A stretch of 64,000 bases of DNA, taken from the NCBI RefSeq assembly GCF_034424155.1, contig NZ_CP139992.1, forward strand, positions 4,604,012 to 4,668,011. The letters are read 5' to 3'. Positions 15,842 through 23,876 of the stretch are shown one piece after another. Position numbers and translations under genes: made by a program. The DNA comes from Hafnia alvei (GTDB lineage: Bacteria > Pseudomonadota > Gammaproteobacteria > Enterobacterales > Enterobacteriaceae). The stretch's first letter is position 1. Every line of letters starts with the position of its first letter. The notes under the pieces are model-generated. The model saw nothing but the letters and a program-made list of their open reading frames with translations, searched no databases and was not told the origin of the DNA.

Positions 15842-16882
15842 TTATTCCACCGTTTGCTCAGCGAAGAGCTGTACCTGAATTTCGCCATCTTCAGCCAGCG
15901 AGCGCACAGAGCTCATGATCTCTTTACGAACCTGTTCAATACGGCTAACCGGCACTGGGCCTAAACGGGCCGTGGTGCTTTGCAGCAGTTGAACCTGACG
16001 TTTTGGCATTACGTTGAAAATGGACTGACGTAAAACGGTTTCGGTGCCTTTCAGCGCTACCGCCCAATCTTCAATCGGAATTTCATCCATCAGACGCTGC
16101 AACGTGGCGGTGTTTTGACGGCTAAGAATGAAGAATTCGTACATTTCATCTTTCAGCTCATCCACGACTTCTTCGTCACGCTCACGCAATTGGTCTAACA
16201 AAATTTGCTGATTAGAAGGAATACGGTTCACGATATTTGCCGCATGCTTAATACCGGTGACCTTCGAACCGTGTTCTGACAGCACGGCAACGCCGCGTTC
16301 AATCAGTCGATCCAGTTCATCAATGACGTCGCGGTTCACGTCATCCAGCTTAGCGATGCGGTAAACCACTTCGTCCTGACGCTCTTCAGGCAGGTAAGTC
16401 AGAATGCCAGCCGCCACTTCCGGCGGCAGGAAAGCCAAGAACACGGCCTGTAACTGCAAGTGCTCTTGCTCAATCAGCGCGGCCAACTGGGGAATATCTA
16501 CCCACTGCAAACGCGCCATGCGATAGCGAATTTCATCGCCATAAATACCGTTGATCACGCTGCGGGCGATTTCACCGCCGAGTGATTTTTCCAAGATCCC
16601 TTGCAGGTAAGTTCGCGAAGCACCGTTAATGCCGCTTTGTTCCTGATAATCTTGGAAGAAGTTATTAATCGCCTGACGAGCGTGCGCCACCTTAACGCCG
16701 TGCATACGCGCCATGGTTTCGCTGATGCGAATCACTTCCTCACGGCTGAGTTTTTGCATCACGGTCGCCGCTGCTGCTTCGCCAATGCTCAGCATCAAAA
16801 TAGCGGCTTGTTCTATGCGGCTACGTTCGCTGTTGGCGTTCGAACCGATTCGACTACTATTGTTTTGTGCCATCACGCTCAT
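15842..16882 (-). CDS. fliG: Flagellar motor switch protein FliG (LfiG)
   Basis: FliG forms the part of the rotor that meets the stator and turns with torque. The 346-residue protein shows the three FliG domains: an N-terminal MS-ring binding region (RSRIEQAAILMLSIGEAAAA), a middle domain with EHLQLQAVFLAFLPPEVAAGIL, where the usual EHPQ motif reads EHLQ, and a C-terminal domain with DEVVDELKDEMYEFF followed by the charged torque helix ending VRKEIMSSVRSL. It overlaps the end of fliF by 26 bases. A start at codon 4 (16873) is also possible. It should pair with FliM and FliN from 20785-22069. Confidence 0.95.
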   Translation of the reverse strand: MSVMAQNNSSRIGSNANSERSRIEQAAILMLSIGEAAAATVMQKLSREEVIRISETMARMHGVKVAHARQAINNFFQDYQEQSGINGASRTYLQGILEKSLGGEIARSVINGIYGDEIRYRMARLQWVDIPQLAALIEQEHLQLQAVFLAFLPPEVAAGILTYLPEERQDEVVYRIAKLDDVNRDVIDELDRLIERGVAVLSEHGSKVTGIKHAANIVNRIPSNQQILLDQLRERDEEVVDELKDEMYEFFILSRQNTATLQRLMDEIPIEDWAVALKGTETVLRQSIFNVMPKRQVQLLQSTTARLGPVPVSRIEQVRKEIMSSVRSLAEDGEIQVQLFAEQTVE

Positions 16883-18509
16883 TGCTGTTAATCCATTGTT
16901 TCAATACTTCAGCCACTCGCTCGGTTTCACGTTGAGCCAGCATTTGCATATATTCCACCTTGGTCTCCAGACCGGAGCTTTGCGGCGGCAGATTGTTGTC
17001 TTCTTGGAAGGCGATGGCATTCGGGAGCCCTTGGGTGAGCCCCTCATCCGTCGTCACCATATCTTTTTCAAGTAGCTTGTTATCTGGCATTTCATCAGCG
17101 ATGGCATCAACGGTCACAGGATCACGTACCTGACTGAATCGACGCGCAACCGGACGCACACCAAACAGCACGGCGAGCAGAGCCAAGAAGCCGATTCCGC
17201 CCATCTCACCCCAGCGCTGAATAGCGGGATCTTGCCACCACGTCATGACCGGCATGTCGATATCGGCCGGTGCCGTAAATGCCATCATGTCGAGCGTGAG
17301 CGAGTCGCCGCGATCGCGGCTGATGCCGGCCGCATCTTCAATTAATTTAGTGAGGCCGGTAACCTGAGTTGGCGTCCATTCGGCTAACGCCGGAGCCGCT
17401 TTATTCAGCACAATGGCGACCGTCATTTTTTCCAGCTTGTATCCCGGATGACGGATATGACGCACGTCGCGATCGTAGGCGTAATTACGTTGAGCCTGAT
17501 TGCGCGTGGAGAGTGCCTGTTGGTTGTTCGCATCGGCAGGAGCAGCGCCTGCCGCAGGCGCTGGCGGAGCCGGACGGTTACTCAAGGAACCCGGAACGCC
17601 CATCGCTAATTCGTTGGTGGTGTTTTCCTGATTCACGCTTTCATTGCTGATGCGCGGATCGCCGCCCAGACGTTCCTGCGTTTCTTCAACGCTGCTCATA
17701 TCAACCTGTGGCACGACGCTGATACGGTAGTTGGAAGTCCCCACCACGGAGCTCAGCAGGTTAGCAATATTCTTTTCGGTGTCGGCTTTTAGACGGTTGA
17801 TCACGTCGTTGCCCTGACGGATACCGGCAATGTTGGAATTACCCGCTTGGAAGCCTTCAGACAGCAAAGCGCCGTTCTGATCGACAACGCGCACGTTAGC
17901 GACTTTCATGCCGGGAATGCTACCGGCAACCAGTTGCACAATCGCCCCAACCTGCTGATCGTTCAGCTCTTTGCCATAGCGTAAACGCACCACCACGGAA
18001 GCGCTGCTGTCGGGTTTATTGCTCATCACAAACGAACTGGATTCCATCAGGCCGAGATGCACGCGCGCATGCTCAACCGGATCTAACCCCATGATGCTTT
18101 GCGCCAACTCACCTTCGAGACTGCGTTTGTAGCGAACGTTCTGGATAAACTGGCTGCTGCCCAGCATCTCCTCTTTATCCATCAGCTCGTAGCCGCTTGG
18201 CATTACCGCCGAAATACCTTTGGCTGCCAACGCCATACGGGCTTTTGGCAGACTGCTTTCATCAATCAGGAGTTGGCCGTTATCAGGATTGATACGGTAA
18301 GCAATATTCTCTGCCCCCAGAACTTCAACCGCCTGTGAAACCGGTATGTTTTCCTGAGAGCCAAATAGCGCGACATAGCCCTGATTGCTGCGCCATAAAG
18401 AAATGACAATAGCGCCGGTCAGCACAACGGCTGCGGCGCCAATCATCACCATATTTTTATTGATACCCTGCGGCAACGCGGGGATTTTTGCTTTGATTTT
18501 GTTTAACAC
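16857..18509 (-). CDS. fliF: Flagellar MS-ring protein FliF (LfiF)
   Basis: FliF builds the MS ring in the inner membrane, the base on which the flagellum assembles. The 550-residue protein has an N-terminal membrane helix (MVMIGAAAVVLTGAIVISLW, about residues 20-39), ring-building motifs GYVALFGSQENIP and RINPDNGQLLIDESSLPKAR, a Pro/Ala-rich loop near residues 310-330, a second membrane helix (GGIGFLALLAVLFGV, about 440-455) and a C-terminal FliG-binding tail. It lies between fliE (11-base gap) and fliG (overlap). The order fliE-F-G-H-I-J is standard. Confidence 0.96.
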   Translation of the reverse strand: MLNKIKAKIPALPQGINKNMVMIGAAAVVLTGAIVISLWRSNQGYVALFGSQENIPVSQAVEVLGAENIAYRINPDNGQLLIDESSLPKARMALAAKGISAVMPSGYELMDKEEMLGSSQFIQNVRYKRSLEGELAQSIMGLDPVEHARVHLGLMESSSFVMSNKPDSSASVVVRLRYGKELNDQQVGAIVQLVAGSIPGMKVANVRVVDQNGALLSEGFQAGNSNIAGIRQGNDVINRLKADTEKNIANLLSSVVGTSNYRISVVPQVDMSSVEETQERLGGDPRISNESVNQENTTNELAMGVPGSLSNRPAPPAPAAGAAPADANNQQALSTRNQAQRNYAYDRDVRHIRHPGYKLEKMTVAIVLNKAAPALAEWTPTQVTGLTKLIEDAAGISRDRGDSLTLDMMAFTAPADIDMPVMTWWQDPAIQRWGEMGGIGFLALLAVLFGVRPVARRFSQVRDPVTVDAIADEMPDNKLLEKDMVTTDEGLTQGLPNAIAFQEDNNLPPQSSGLETKVEYMQMLAQRETERVAEVLKQWINSNERDGTKQ

Positions 18510-18519
18510 TGACTAACCT

Positions 18520-18891
18520 TTAGAGGGCGATATTCATAACTTCGTCCAGCGCCGTGGTGAGCTTATTGCGCACCTGCACCATGGCAGAAAAGGCCACGCT
18601 GGCTTTCTGGCTTTCCAGCATTGCGCCGGTTAAATCATCACTTTGGCCGGTATCAATCGCCGTTTGTTTCGCGCTGGCAACATGCTGCATTTGATCGACA
18701 TGGTTGATGGCGTTATTCATCACCTGACCAAAAGAAACAGACTGCGGCGCGGAAGAGAACAACGAGGTATTCGCTGGTGCAATAGCCATGTTTGGCGCAA
18801 TGCCCGCCGACGCTGCCACCGCGGTTTGCTGCATGCGCTGCATCATTTGCATTTGCGACGCTGGCATACCTAAACCTTCAATCTTATCCAT
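18520..18891 (-). CDS. fliE: Flagellar MS ring-rod junction protein FliE (LfiE)
   Basis: FliE links the MS ring to the rod and is the first export substrate of rod assembly. The 123-residue product has the FliE C-terminal signature: SFGQVMNNAINHVDQMQHVA, then DLTGAMLESQKASVAFSAMV and VRNKLTTALDEVMNIAL. I used the ATG at 18891, which has AGGAAA upstream; a GTG one codon earlier is open. It is the first gene of the leftward fliEFGHIJ set, 175 bases after lafK. Most of that gap is a paired-hairpin repeat, so it may be read from its own promoter or with lafK. Confidence 0.93.
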   Translation of the reverse strand: MDKIEGLGMPASQMQMMQRMQQTAVAASAGIAPNMAIAPANTSLFSSAPQSVSFGQVMNNAINHVDQMQHVASAKQTAIDTGQSDDLTGAMLESQKASVAFSAMVQVRNKLTTALDEVMNIAL

Positions 18892-18930
18892 CACTTATTT
18901 CCTTTATGGGGTGAGCGACACCTTGCCAAC

Positions 18931-19031
18931 ACCCTCCCAACCTCCCCCTTCTCAGGGGGAGGAGCCGATCAGGGTTTTCGCAACCTACGTGAACGGTTCC
19001 CTCCCCTGCGAAGGGGAGGGTTAGGGTGGGG
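18931..19031 (+). repeat. Paired-hairpin GC-rich intergenic repeat, copy A
   Basis: This full unit has a left arm with the hairpin CCTCCCCCTTCTCAGGGGGAGG-type sequence, a spacer of about 30 bases, and a right arm with CCCTCCCCTGCGAAGGGGAGGG followed by TTAGGGTGGGG. The two arms are roughly inverted copies of each other. The same unit occurs three times at 27109-27459 and as single arms elsewhere in this window. Here it fills the gap between lafK and fliE. Confidence 0.85.
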
Positions 19032-19066
19032 ATGAATGACAAGGCCAGCTCACCCCAGCTTCGCAA

Positions 19067-20110
19067 TTACGAATAACATTCCACATCAATGCCTTCATCA
19101 CGCATTGAGGCGAGTCGGTAACGCAGCGCACGCGGCGTAATACCTAAAAATTCGGCTGTTTTAGATTTGTTACCTTTATGGCGTTTCAGCAGATCGACGA
19201 TGTACTGGAATTCCGCCATACGGCCGTGCAGCTTCACGTTACGCATAGCAGGAACGGCACCGCTTGCCGAAACAGGCGCGTTTTCATCATAGGCAGGCAA
19301 CATCGGCATTCCCGGTGCGGCTGGAATGGGTGTGGCGGCTAGGCCAAAATCGCTGCCTTTAATCACGCCGTTATTACTCAGAATCAGTCCGCGCTGAATA
19401 ACGTTTTCTAATTCACGTACGTTGCCTGGCCAGTTGTATTGCAACAATGCCTGACGTGCTTCATCAGTCAGCTGAGTTTTACCCGCATGGAAAGCCTGAT
19501 ATTTTTGAATAAAGCGTAGCGCCAAAGGAATAATATCTTGGGTGCGCTCACGCAGCGGTGAAATATGTATAGGCACCACGGATAAACGATAGAACAGATC
19601 CTGACGAAAACGCCCTTCAGCAATCTCAACTTGCAAATCTTTATTGGTTGATGCAATTAAACGAATATCAAGAGGGATACGTTTATGGCTACCTAAACGC
19701 TCAACTTCCTGCTCTTGTAATACACGTAATAATTTAGCCTGTAACGAAAGTGGCATATCTCCAATTTCATCAAGCAATAAAGTTCCACCGTTAGCCTGTT
19801 CGAATTTACCTGGAACGCTTGTCACTGCACCGGTAAAAGCCCCCTTCTCATAACCGAATAAAATAGCTTCCAGCATACTTTCTGGAATCGCTGCGCAATT
19901 TACGCCGATATAAGGTGCATTTTCACCAAGGGCATGATGATGAATGTACTTAGCCACACACTCTTTACCCGTACCGGTCTCACCCGTAATGAGTACGGAA
20001 ACATTAAAGTTGGCCACGCGACGGGCTAATGAAAATACGCTAACACTGGATGGCGCATTAGCAATAAATCCGTTCTCATTGTGAGATTGGTGATCGACGA
20101 TAATATTCAT
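19067..20110 (-). CDS. lafK: Sigma-54-dependent lateral flagellar activator LafK
   Basis: LafK-type proteins switch on sigma-54 promoters of lateral flagellar genes. The 347-residue product has a full AAA+ activator domain: Walker A GETGTGKE (residues 43-50), the sigma-54 contact loop GAFTGA (90-95), Walker B GTLLLDEIGD (109-118) and the arginine region FRQDLFYRLSVVPIHISPLRER. A C-terminal Fis-type helix-turn-helix lies at about 305-340 (GNKSKTAEFLGITPRALRYR). There is only a short leader instead of an N-terminal receiver or sensor domain, so control by phosphorylation is unlikely. It lies between the divergent fliM operon and fliE. The best visible target in the window is the promoter at 2708-2723. 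Confidence 0.93.
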   Translation of the reverse strand: MNIIVDHQSHNENGFIANAPSSVSVFSLARRVANFNVSVLITGETGTGKECVAKYIHHHALGENAPYIGVNCAAIPESMLEAILFGYEKGAFTGAVTSVPGKFEQANGGTLLLDEIGDMPLSLQAKLLRVLQEQEVERLGSHKRIPLDIRLIASTNKDLQVEIAEGRFRQDLFYRLSVVPIHISPLRERTQDIIPLALRFIQKYQAFHAGKTQLTDEARQALLQYNWPGNVRELENVIQRGLILSNNGVIKGSDFGLAATPIPAAPGMPMLPAYDENAPVSASGAVPAMRNVKLHGRMAEFQYIVDLLKRHKGNKSKTAEFLGITPRALRYRLASMRDEGIDVECYS

Positions 20111-20784
20111 GGTGTATTGCAGCCTCTATAAACCGAGAGTGGCCTACATATAATATGTAGGTATCTTCATACCGTATTAATGTGTGCTGCAAAGGTGATA
20201 ACGACAGAGTATTTTTCTCTATACAAGCAATGACACATTAAAAGAGAGAAAATATTAAAACCTCTCTTTGTTACCGGTAATTCATTCTACTTAACAATTA
20301 TAAAACATATTTACAATCTAGTTGTATCGCCTCATGGATAATAAACATAGTTATTAGTTTACTTAGGTGACGATTCAATAAAACGGAGTATATAGATACC
20401 TTAATCATTGTCTTGTTTTTAATGAGTATTAAAAAATAAAGACTTTATAATCAATAAGATAAAAAGTTATTAATGGGTATTAATCTAATATAAATAATAG
20501 ATTAATAAGCCAACACCCCTTGTATAGAAAGTGGAATGCAGGTTTAATCCTATTCCCGTGAAAAAGGATGTGTTGTGAAGATTGTCGAGCGTTATCGGTT
20601 TAGAGTTGTAGCTCTCAAATAAATAGTACGACTCACTGAAATCATAACTTAAGTAACAAATGAATTTTTTTACACATTTTTTGGCAAGCACTATTCGAAC
20701 CTTGATGTACCCAAGATATTTCACGACTCAGGGTATGACTGAAGAAGCTTAAGCTGCCAGAAGAAAGTCACACTTGGAATAAAA
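20111..20784. promoter_or_regulatory. AT-rich control region between lafK and fliM
   Basis: This 674-base gap between divergent operons is much richer in A and T than its flanks. It contains the palindrome at 20143-20161 near lafK. A poor sigma-54-like site, TGGCAAG-CACT-ATTC (20682-20696), lies about 90 bases before fliM; its -12 element has TC instead of GC. No convincing gene is seen; a 79-codon open frame at 20485-20724 has no ribosome site or recognisable product. Confidence 0.6.
20143..20161. promoter_or_regulatory. Perfect 19-bp palindrome upstream of lafK
   Basis: CCTACATAT-A-ATATGTAGG is a perfect inverted repeat of 9 bases around one central base, centred about 42 bases before the lafK start codon. 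It is placed where an operator or a -10 region would be. No regulator can be named from sequence. Confidence 0.55.
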
Positions 20785-21660
20785 ATGCAGCCTTCAGCAA
20801 ACAGAATCAGAATACACAACAAAAACCAGCATCCTGACTTGGTTAAGCTGGAAGTGAATAAGCTTGGACGTCCTTATCATAAACTGCCTAAGATTATGAA
20901 TGACTGCTTTGACATCCTAGATGCCAAGCTGAGTATTTATTTCTTGAAGAAATACCGTGTTAATGTCGCGTTAAATAAAATGACATTTAAAATGGACTGT
21001 AATTACAAGAACGCGCAAATTTTTTCTACGCCTTATGGAAATATTGCATTTGATATCGACCGTATTTTATTGCTCGATATTCTTCACGATTATTATGGCC
21101 TAAGCAAAGACAACACGCGTCTATCTCCTGATTTAGAACAACCTACAACAAAAACAGAAGAACGACTAAAAACAAAACTGGCGCAAGAATTAACGCAATT
21201 AATTATCAATCAGGAAACGTTTGGTGAATCATTAGAAATAAAAAATGATTACTCAACGGTAATTAGCCAGTGGTCTTATTGCGTGACGTTTTGGTTAGAA
21301 GGCTACGAGAAAGGGGGGTTCTCTATTCTATTAGATAACCATCACGTGGATAAAATGCTATCTAATATGCGTGGGCCAATCGAAGAAACTCAGCCGCGTG
21401 AAAATATTACCCCTGCTCAAATTGAACGCATGTTTTATGGTTTACCGTTGAAACTGAATGGCCGACTGGCGAGTTTAAATCTAACGGTTTCCCAATTATT
21501 AAATATTGAAGCTGGCGATGTCATTCCTATTTCGTTGAATGAGCAGCTTCCTATCTTTATCGGTAAAGAGCAGATGTTTAGCGCCGTGGTAGCAGAAGAC
21601 CGCGGCAAATTGTTCTTGTCTGAATTCAACGATAAAACCACCGAGATGAACTATGAGTGA
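20785..21660 (+). CDS. fliM: Flagellar motor switch protein FliM (LfiM)
   Basis: FliM is part of the C ring that sets the direction of motor rotation. The 291-residue product has the CheC-like middle domain (YGNIAFDIDRILLLDILHDYYG at about 81-102) and the C-terminal SpoA domain (LPLKLNGRLASLNLTVSQLL, EAGDVIPISLNEQLPIFIGK). It is shorter than polar FliM (about 334 residues). The N-terminal EIDALL-type motif that binds phospho-CheY is not seen, so this motor may not switch in response to CheY. It is first in the fliMNPQR-flhBA operon. Its last 8 bases overlap fliN. Confidence 0.92.
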   Translation: MQPSANRIRIHNKNQHPDLVKLEVNKLGRPYHKLPKIMNDCFDILDAKLSIYFLKKYRVNVALNKMTFKMDCNYKNAQIFSTPYGNIAFDIDRILLLDILHDYYGLSKDNTRLSPDLEQPTTKTEERLKTKLAQELTQLIINQETFGESLEIKNDYSTVISQWSYCVTFWLEGYEKGGFSILLDNHHVDKMLSNMRGPIEETQPRENITPAQIERMFYGLPLKLNGRLASLNLTVSQLLNIEAGDVIPISLNEQLPIFIGKEQMFSAVVAEDRGKLFLSEFNDKTTEMNYE

Positions 21661-22069
21661 TCAACAAACCGACCTGGCGCAGGATCTTAACTTCGACGAT
21701 TTCAATCTGTCTGAAGCCCCTCAGACTGATACGACAGAAAGCCAGAATCGCGACAGCGCTCCTCGCTACGATTTGCAACAGGACAGCAACGTCGAAAGCC
21801 CGCTAGATAAGATGCGCAAAATGTCGCTCTTTAGCCGCATACCTGTCACGTTGACCTTAGAGGTTGCCTCCGTAGAGATTTCTTTGGCTGAGCTGATGAC
21901 GGTTAACAACGATTCCGTGATAGAACTCGACAAGCTCGCAGGCGAACCGCTGGATATTAAAGTGAACGGCATCTTGTTCGGTAAGGCAGAAGTCGTGGTA
22001 CTTAATGATAAATACGGCCTGCGCATTATCGAGTTCAACAGCAAAGACTTAGGCGAGCTGGCACGATGA
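21653..22069 (+). CDS. fliN: Flagellar motor switch protein FliN (LfiN)
   Basis: FliN completes the lower C ring and docks the export ATPase through FliH. The 138-residue product has a long acidic N-terminus (about residues 1-55) and a C-terminal SpoA domain: FSRIPVTLTLEVASVEISLA, VIELDKLAGEPLDIKVNGIL and GKAEVVVLNDKYGLRIIEF. Length and domain layout are typical. It overlaps fliM at its start and fliP at its end (ATGA-type overlap), so translation is likely coupled through the operon. Confidence 0.95.
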   Translation: MSDQQTDLAQDLNFDDFNLSEAPQTDTTESQNRDSAPRYDLQQDSNVESPLDKMRKMSLFSRIPVTLTLEVASVEISLAELMTVNNDSVIELDKLAGEPLDIKVNGILFGKAEVVVLNDKYGLRIIEFNSKDLGELAR

Positions 22070-22821
22070 ATCGCCTGATCCGCTCCGGTGGCTTAACGCT
22101 ACTGCTTACCATCGGATTGCTTTTCTCTCCGCTGCTGCTTGCCGCAAACGGAGACGTGACGCTATTTAGCACCGCAGATAACGGCGGCGGTCAGGATTAC
22201 AACGTCAAAATTGAAATCCTGATCCTGATGACCTTGCTTGGCCTGCTGCCAATCATGGTGCTGATGATGACCTGCTTCACCCGCTTTATTATCGTGCTGG
22301 CCATTTTGCGTCAGGCGTTAGGTCTACAGCAAAGTCCACCCAATAAAATCCTGACCGGCATCGCGCTGGCCTTAACGCTATTGGTTATGCGTCCAGTTTG
22401 GACCACGGTCTATAACGATGCCGTGGTGCCCTATCAAAGCGATCAGATCACCATGAAAGAAGCATTGGTGAAGGCTGAAGCGCCGCTGAAAAAATACATG
22501 CTGGCGCAAACCAGCCAAAAAGCGATGGCGCAGATGATGGGCATTGCACAGGTGACCGGAGCGGCCGAAGAGCAGGATCTGACCGTAGTGACGCCAGCCT
22601 ATATTCTGAGCGAGCTTAAGACCGCGTTTCAGATTGGCTTTATGATCTACATTCCGTTTTTGGTCATTGACCTGATCGTCGCCAGCATTCTGATGGCGAT
22701 GGGTATGATGATGCTATCGCCGCTGATCGTCTCACTGCCGTTCAAGCTGATGCTGTTTGTACTGTGTGACGGGTGGACGCTTATCGTCGGTACCCTAACC
22801 TCTAGCGTGCAGGGATTATAG
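22066..22821 (+). CDS. fliP: Flagellar export gate protein FliP (LfiP)
   Basis: FliP forms the core of the flagellar type III export gate in the inner membrane with FliQ and FliR. The 251-residue protein has a cleavable-looking signal (LTLLLTIGLLFSPLLLAANG, about 9-28), then IEILILMTLLGLLPIMVLMM, the family signature TCFTRFIIVLAILRQALGLQ (about 75-94) and two C-terminal membrane helices. Its length matches E. coli FliP (245). No fliO precedes it, although FliO helps FliP assembly in many enterobacterial polar systems; lateral systems lack it. Confidence 0.96.
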   Translation: MNRLIRSGGLTLLLTIGLLFSPLLLAANGDVTLFSTADNGGGQDYNVKIEILILMTLLGLLPIMVLMMTCFTRFIIVLAILRQALGLQQSPPNKILTGIALALTLLVMRPVWTTVYNDAVVPYQSDQITMKEALVKAEAPLKKYMLAQTSQKAMAQMMGIAQVTGAAEEQDLTVVTPAYILSELKTAFQIGFMIYIPFLVIDLIVASILMAMGMMMLSPLIVSLPFKLMLFVLCDGWTLIVGTLTSSVQGL

Positions 22822-22823
22822 CC

Positions 22824-23096
22824 ATGATGACGATGGACGTTGCTGGCGACATCATGGCCAGCGGTATTCGCCTCGTGCTGATGATCTCTGTAGTGGCGAT
22901 TATTCCCAGCCTGTTGATTGGCCTGTGCGTGAGTATTTTTCAGGCCACCACTCAGATTAACGAGCAAACTCTGAGCTTTTTACCCCGTCTGGTTATGACG
23001 CTACTGGTGCTGATCTTTGGTGGAAAATGGATGCTGACTCAGTTGTCCGATTTCACTATCGATATTTTCCACCAAGCTGCGGTACTGGTTGGATAA
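22824..23096 (+). CDS. fliQ: Flagellar export gate protein FliQ (LfiQ)
   Basis: FliQ is a two-helix membrane protein of the export gate. The 90-residue product has the FliQ layout: helix one ASGIRLVLMISVVAIIPSLL (about 12-31), the conserved LCVSIFQATTQINEQTLSFL loop and helix two LVMTLLVLIFGGKWML. The first ATG at 22824 is used here; one two codons later is also possible. It follows fliP by 2 bases and precedes fliR by 6, in the standard order. Confidence 0.95.
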   Translation: MMTMDVAGDIMASGIRLVLMISVVAIIPSLLIGLCVSIFQATTQINEQTLSFLPRLVMTLLVLIFGGKWMLTQLSDFTIDIFHQAAVLVG

Positions 23097-23102
23097 ATCG
23101 CT

Positions 23103-23876
23103 ATGGGCATTGATATTCAGACGTTAATTACGCCGCTGTTGGCGCTTTGGCTGCCTTTCGTGCGTATTTTATCTTTTCTGCATTTCTGCCCGATTTTCGA
23201 TCAGAAGTCATTTTCACGCCGTATCAAAATTGGCACCGCGCTGGGGCTTTCTATTCTGATAACCCCCATGCTGCACAATAACGTGGTGCTCACCGAGCTG
23301 ATATCGATGCGCAGCGTGATTTTGATGGGCGAACAAATTCTGTGGGGTTTTCTGTTTGGAGCGACGCTACAGCTGGTGTTTGTTGCGCTGCAAACCGCGG
23401 GGCATATTCTTTCAATGAATATGGGACTCGGTATGGCGATGATGAACGATCCCAGCAGCGGCTCGTCCACTACCGTGATTTCACAGATTATTTTTGTATT
23501 TTGCGCCCTGCTATTTTTCACCATGGATGGGCACCTGCTGTTTATGACTATCCTGTACAAAGGCTTTGTCTATTGGCCTATCGGGCAAGCCATCAATGAG
23601 TTTTCACTGCGCACGCTGGCGCTGAGCTTGGGCTGGATTATGTCGTCAGCCACGCTGATTGCCTTACCGACCACCTTCGTGATGCTGATTGTGCAGGGCG
23701 GATTTGGTCTGCTTAACCGTGTATCGCCTACGCTGAATCTGTTTTCTCTCGGCTTTCCTATCAGCATGCTGTTTGGCCTGCTGTGTATGACGCTGATTAT
23801 CGCTAACGTCCCCGACCATTATCTCAATTTAACCAACGAGATTTTGGCACGCCTCGACAATATGAGGGTGAACTGA
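23103..23876 (+). CDS. fliR: Flagellar export gate protein FliR (LfiR)
   Basis: FliR joins FliP and FliQ in the helical export gate. The 257-residue protein has six predicted membrane helices. Recognisable family features are LWLPFVRILSFLHFCPIFDQ at about 16-35, the LQTAGHILSMNMGLGMAMMN loop near residues 96-115 and IANVPDHYLNLTNEILARL at the end. Length is typical (E. coli 261). Its last base is the first base of flhB, so the two are probably translationally coupled. Confidence 0.95.
   Translation: MGIDIQTLITPLLALWLPFVRILSFLHFCPIFDQKSFSRRIKIGTALGLSILITPMLHNNVVLTELISMRSVILMGEQILWGFLFGATLQLVFVALQTAGHILSMNMGLGMAMMNDPSSGSSTTVISQIIFVFCALLFFTMDGHLLFMTILYKGFVYWPIGQAINEFSLRTLALSLGWIMSSATLIALPTTFVMLIVQGGFGLLNRVSPTLNLFSLGFPISMLFGLLCMTLIIANVPDHYLNLTNEILARLDNMRVN

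Noticed and set aside
18913-18929. Sigma-54-like TTGGCAAGGTGTCGCTC before fliE, minus strand
   Set aside because: GG and GC are one base too close for sigma-54 promoters, and the match lies beside the GC-rich repeat, so chance is likely.
20682-20696. Sigma-54-like site before fliM
   Set aside because: The -24 TGGC is good, but the -12 element reads TC where GC is nearly invariant, so I do not list it as a promoter.
20485-20724. 79-codon open frame in the lafK-fliM gap, minus strand
   Set aside because: The gap is very AT-rich, the frame has no ribosome site, its product resembles nothing I know, and the region is better explained as regulatory.
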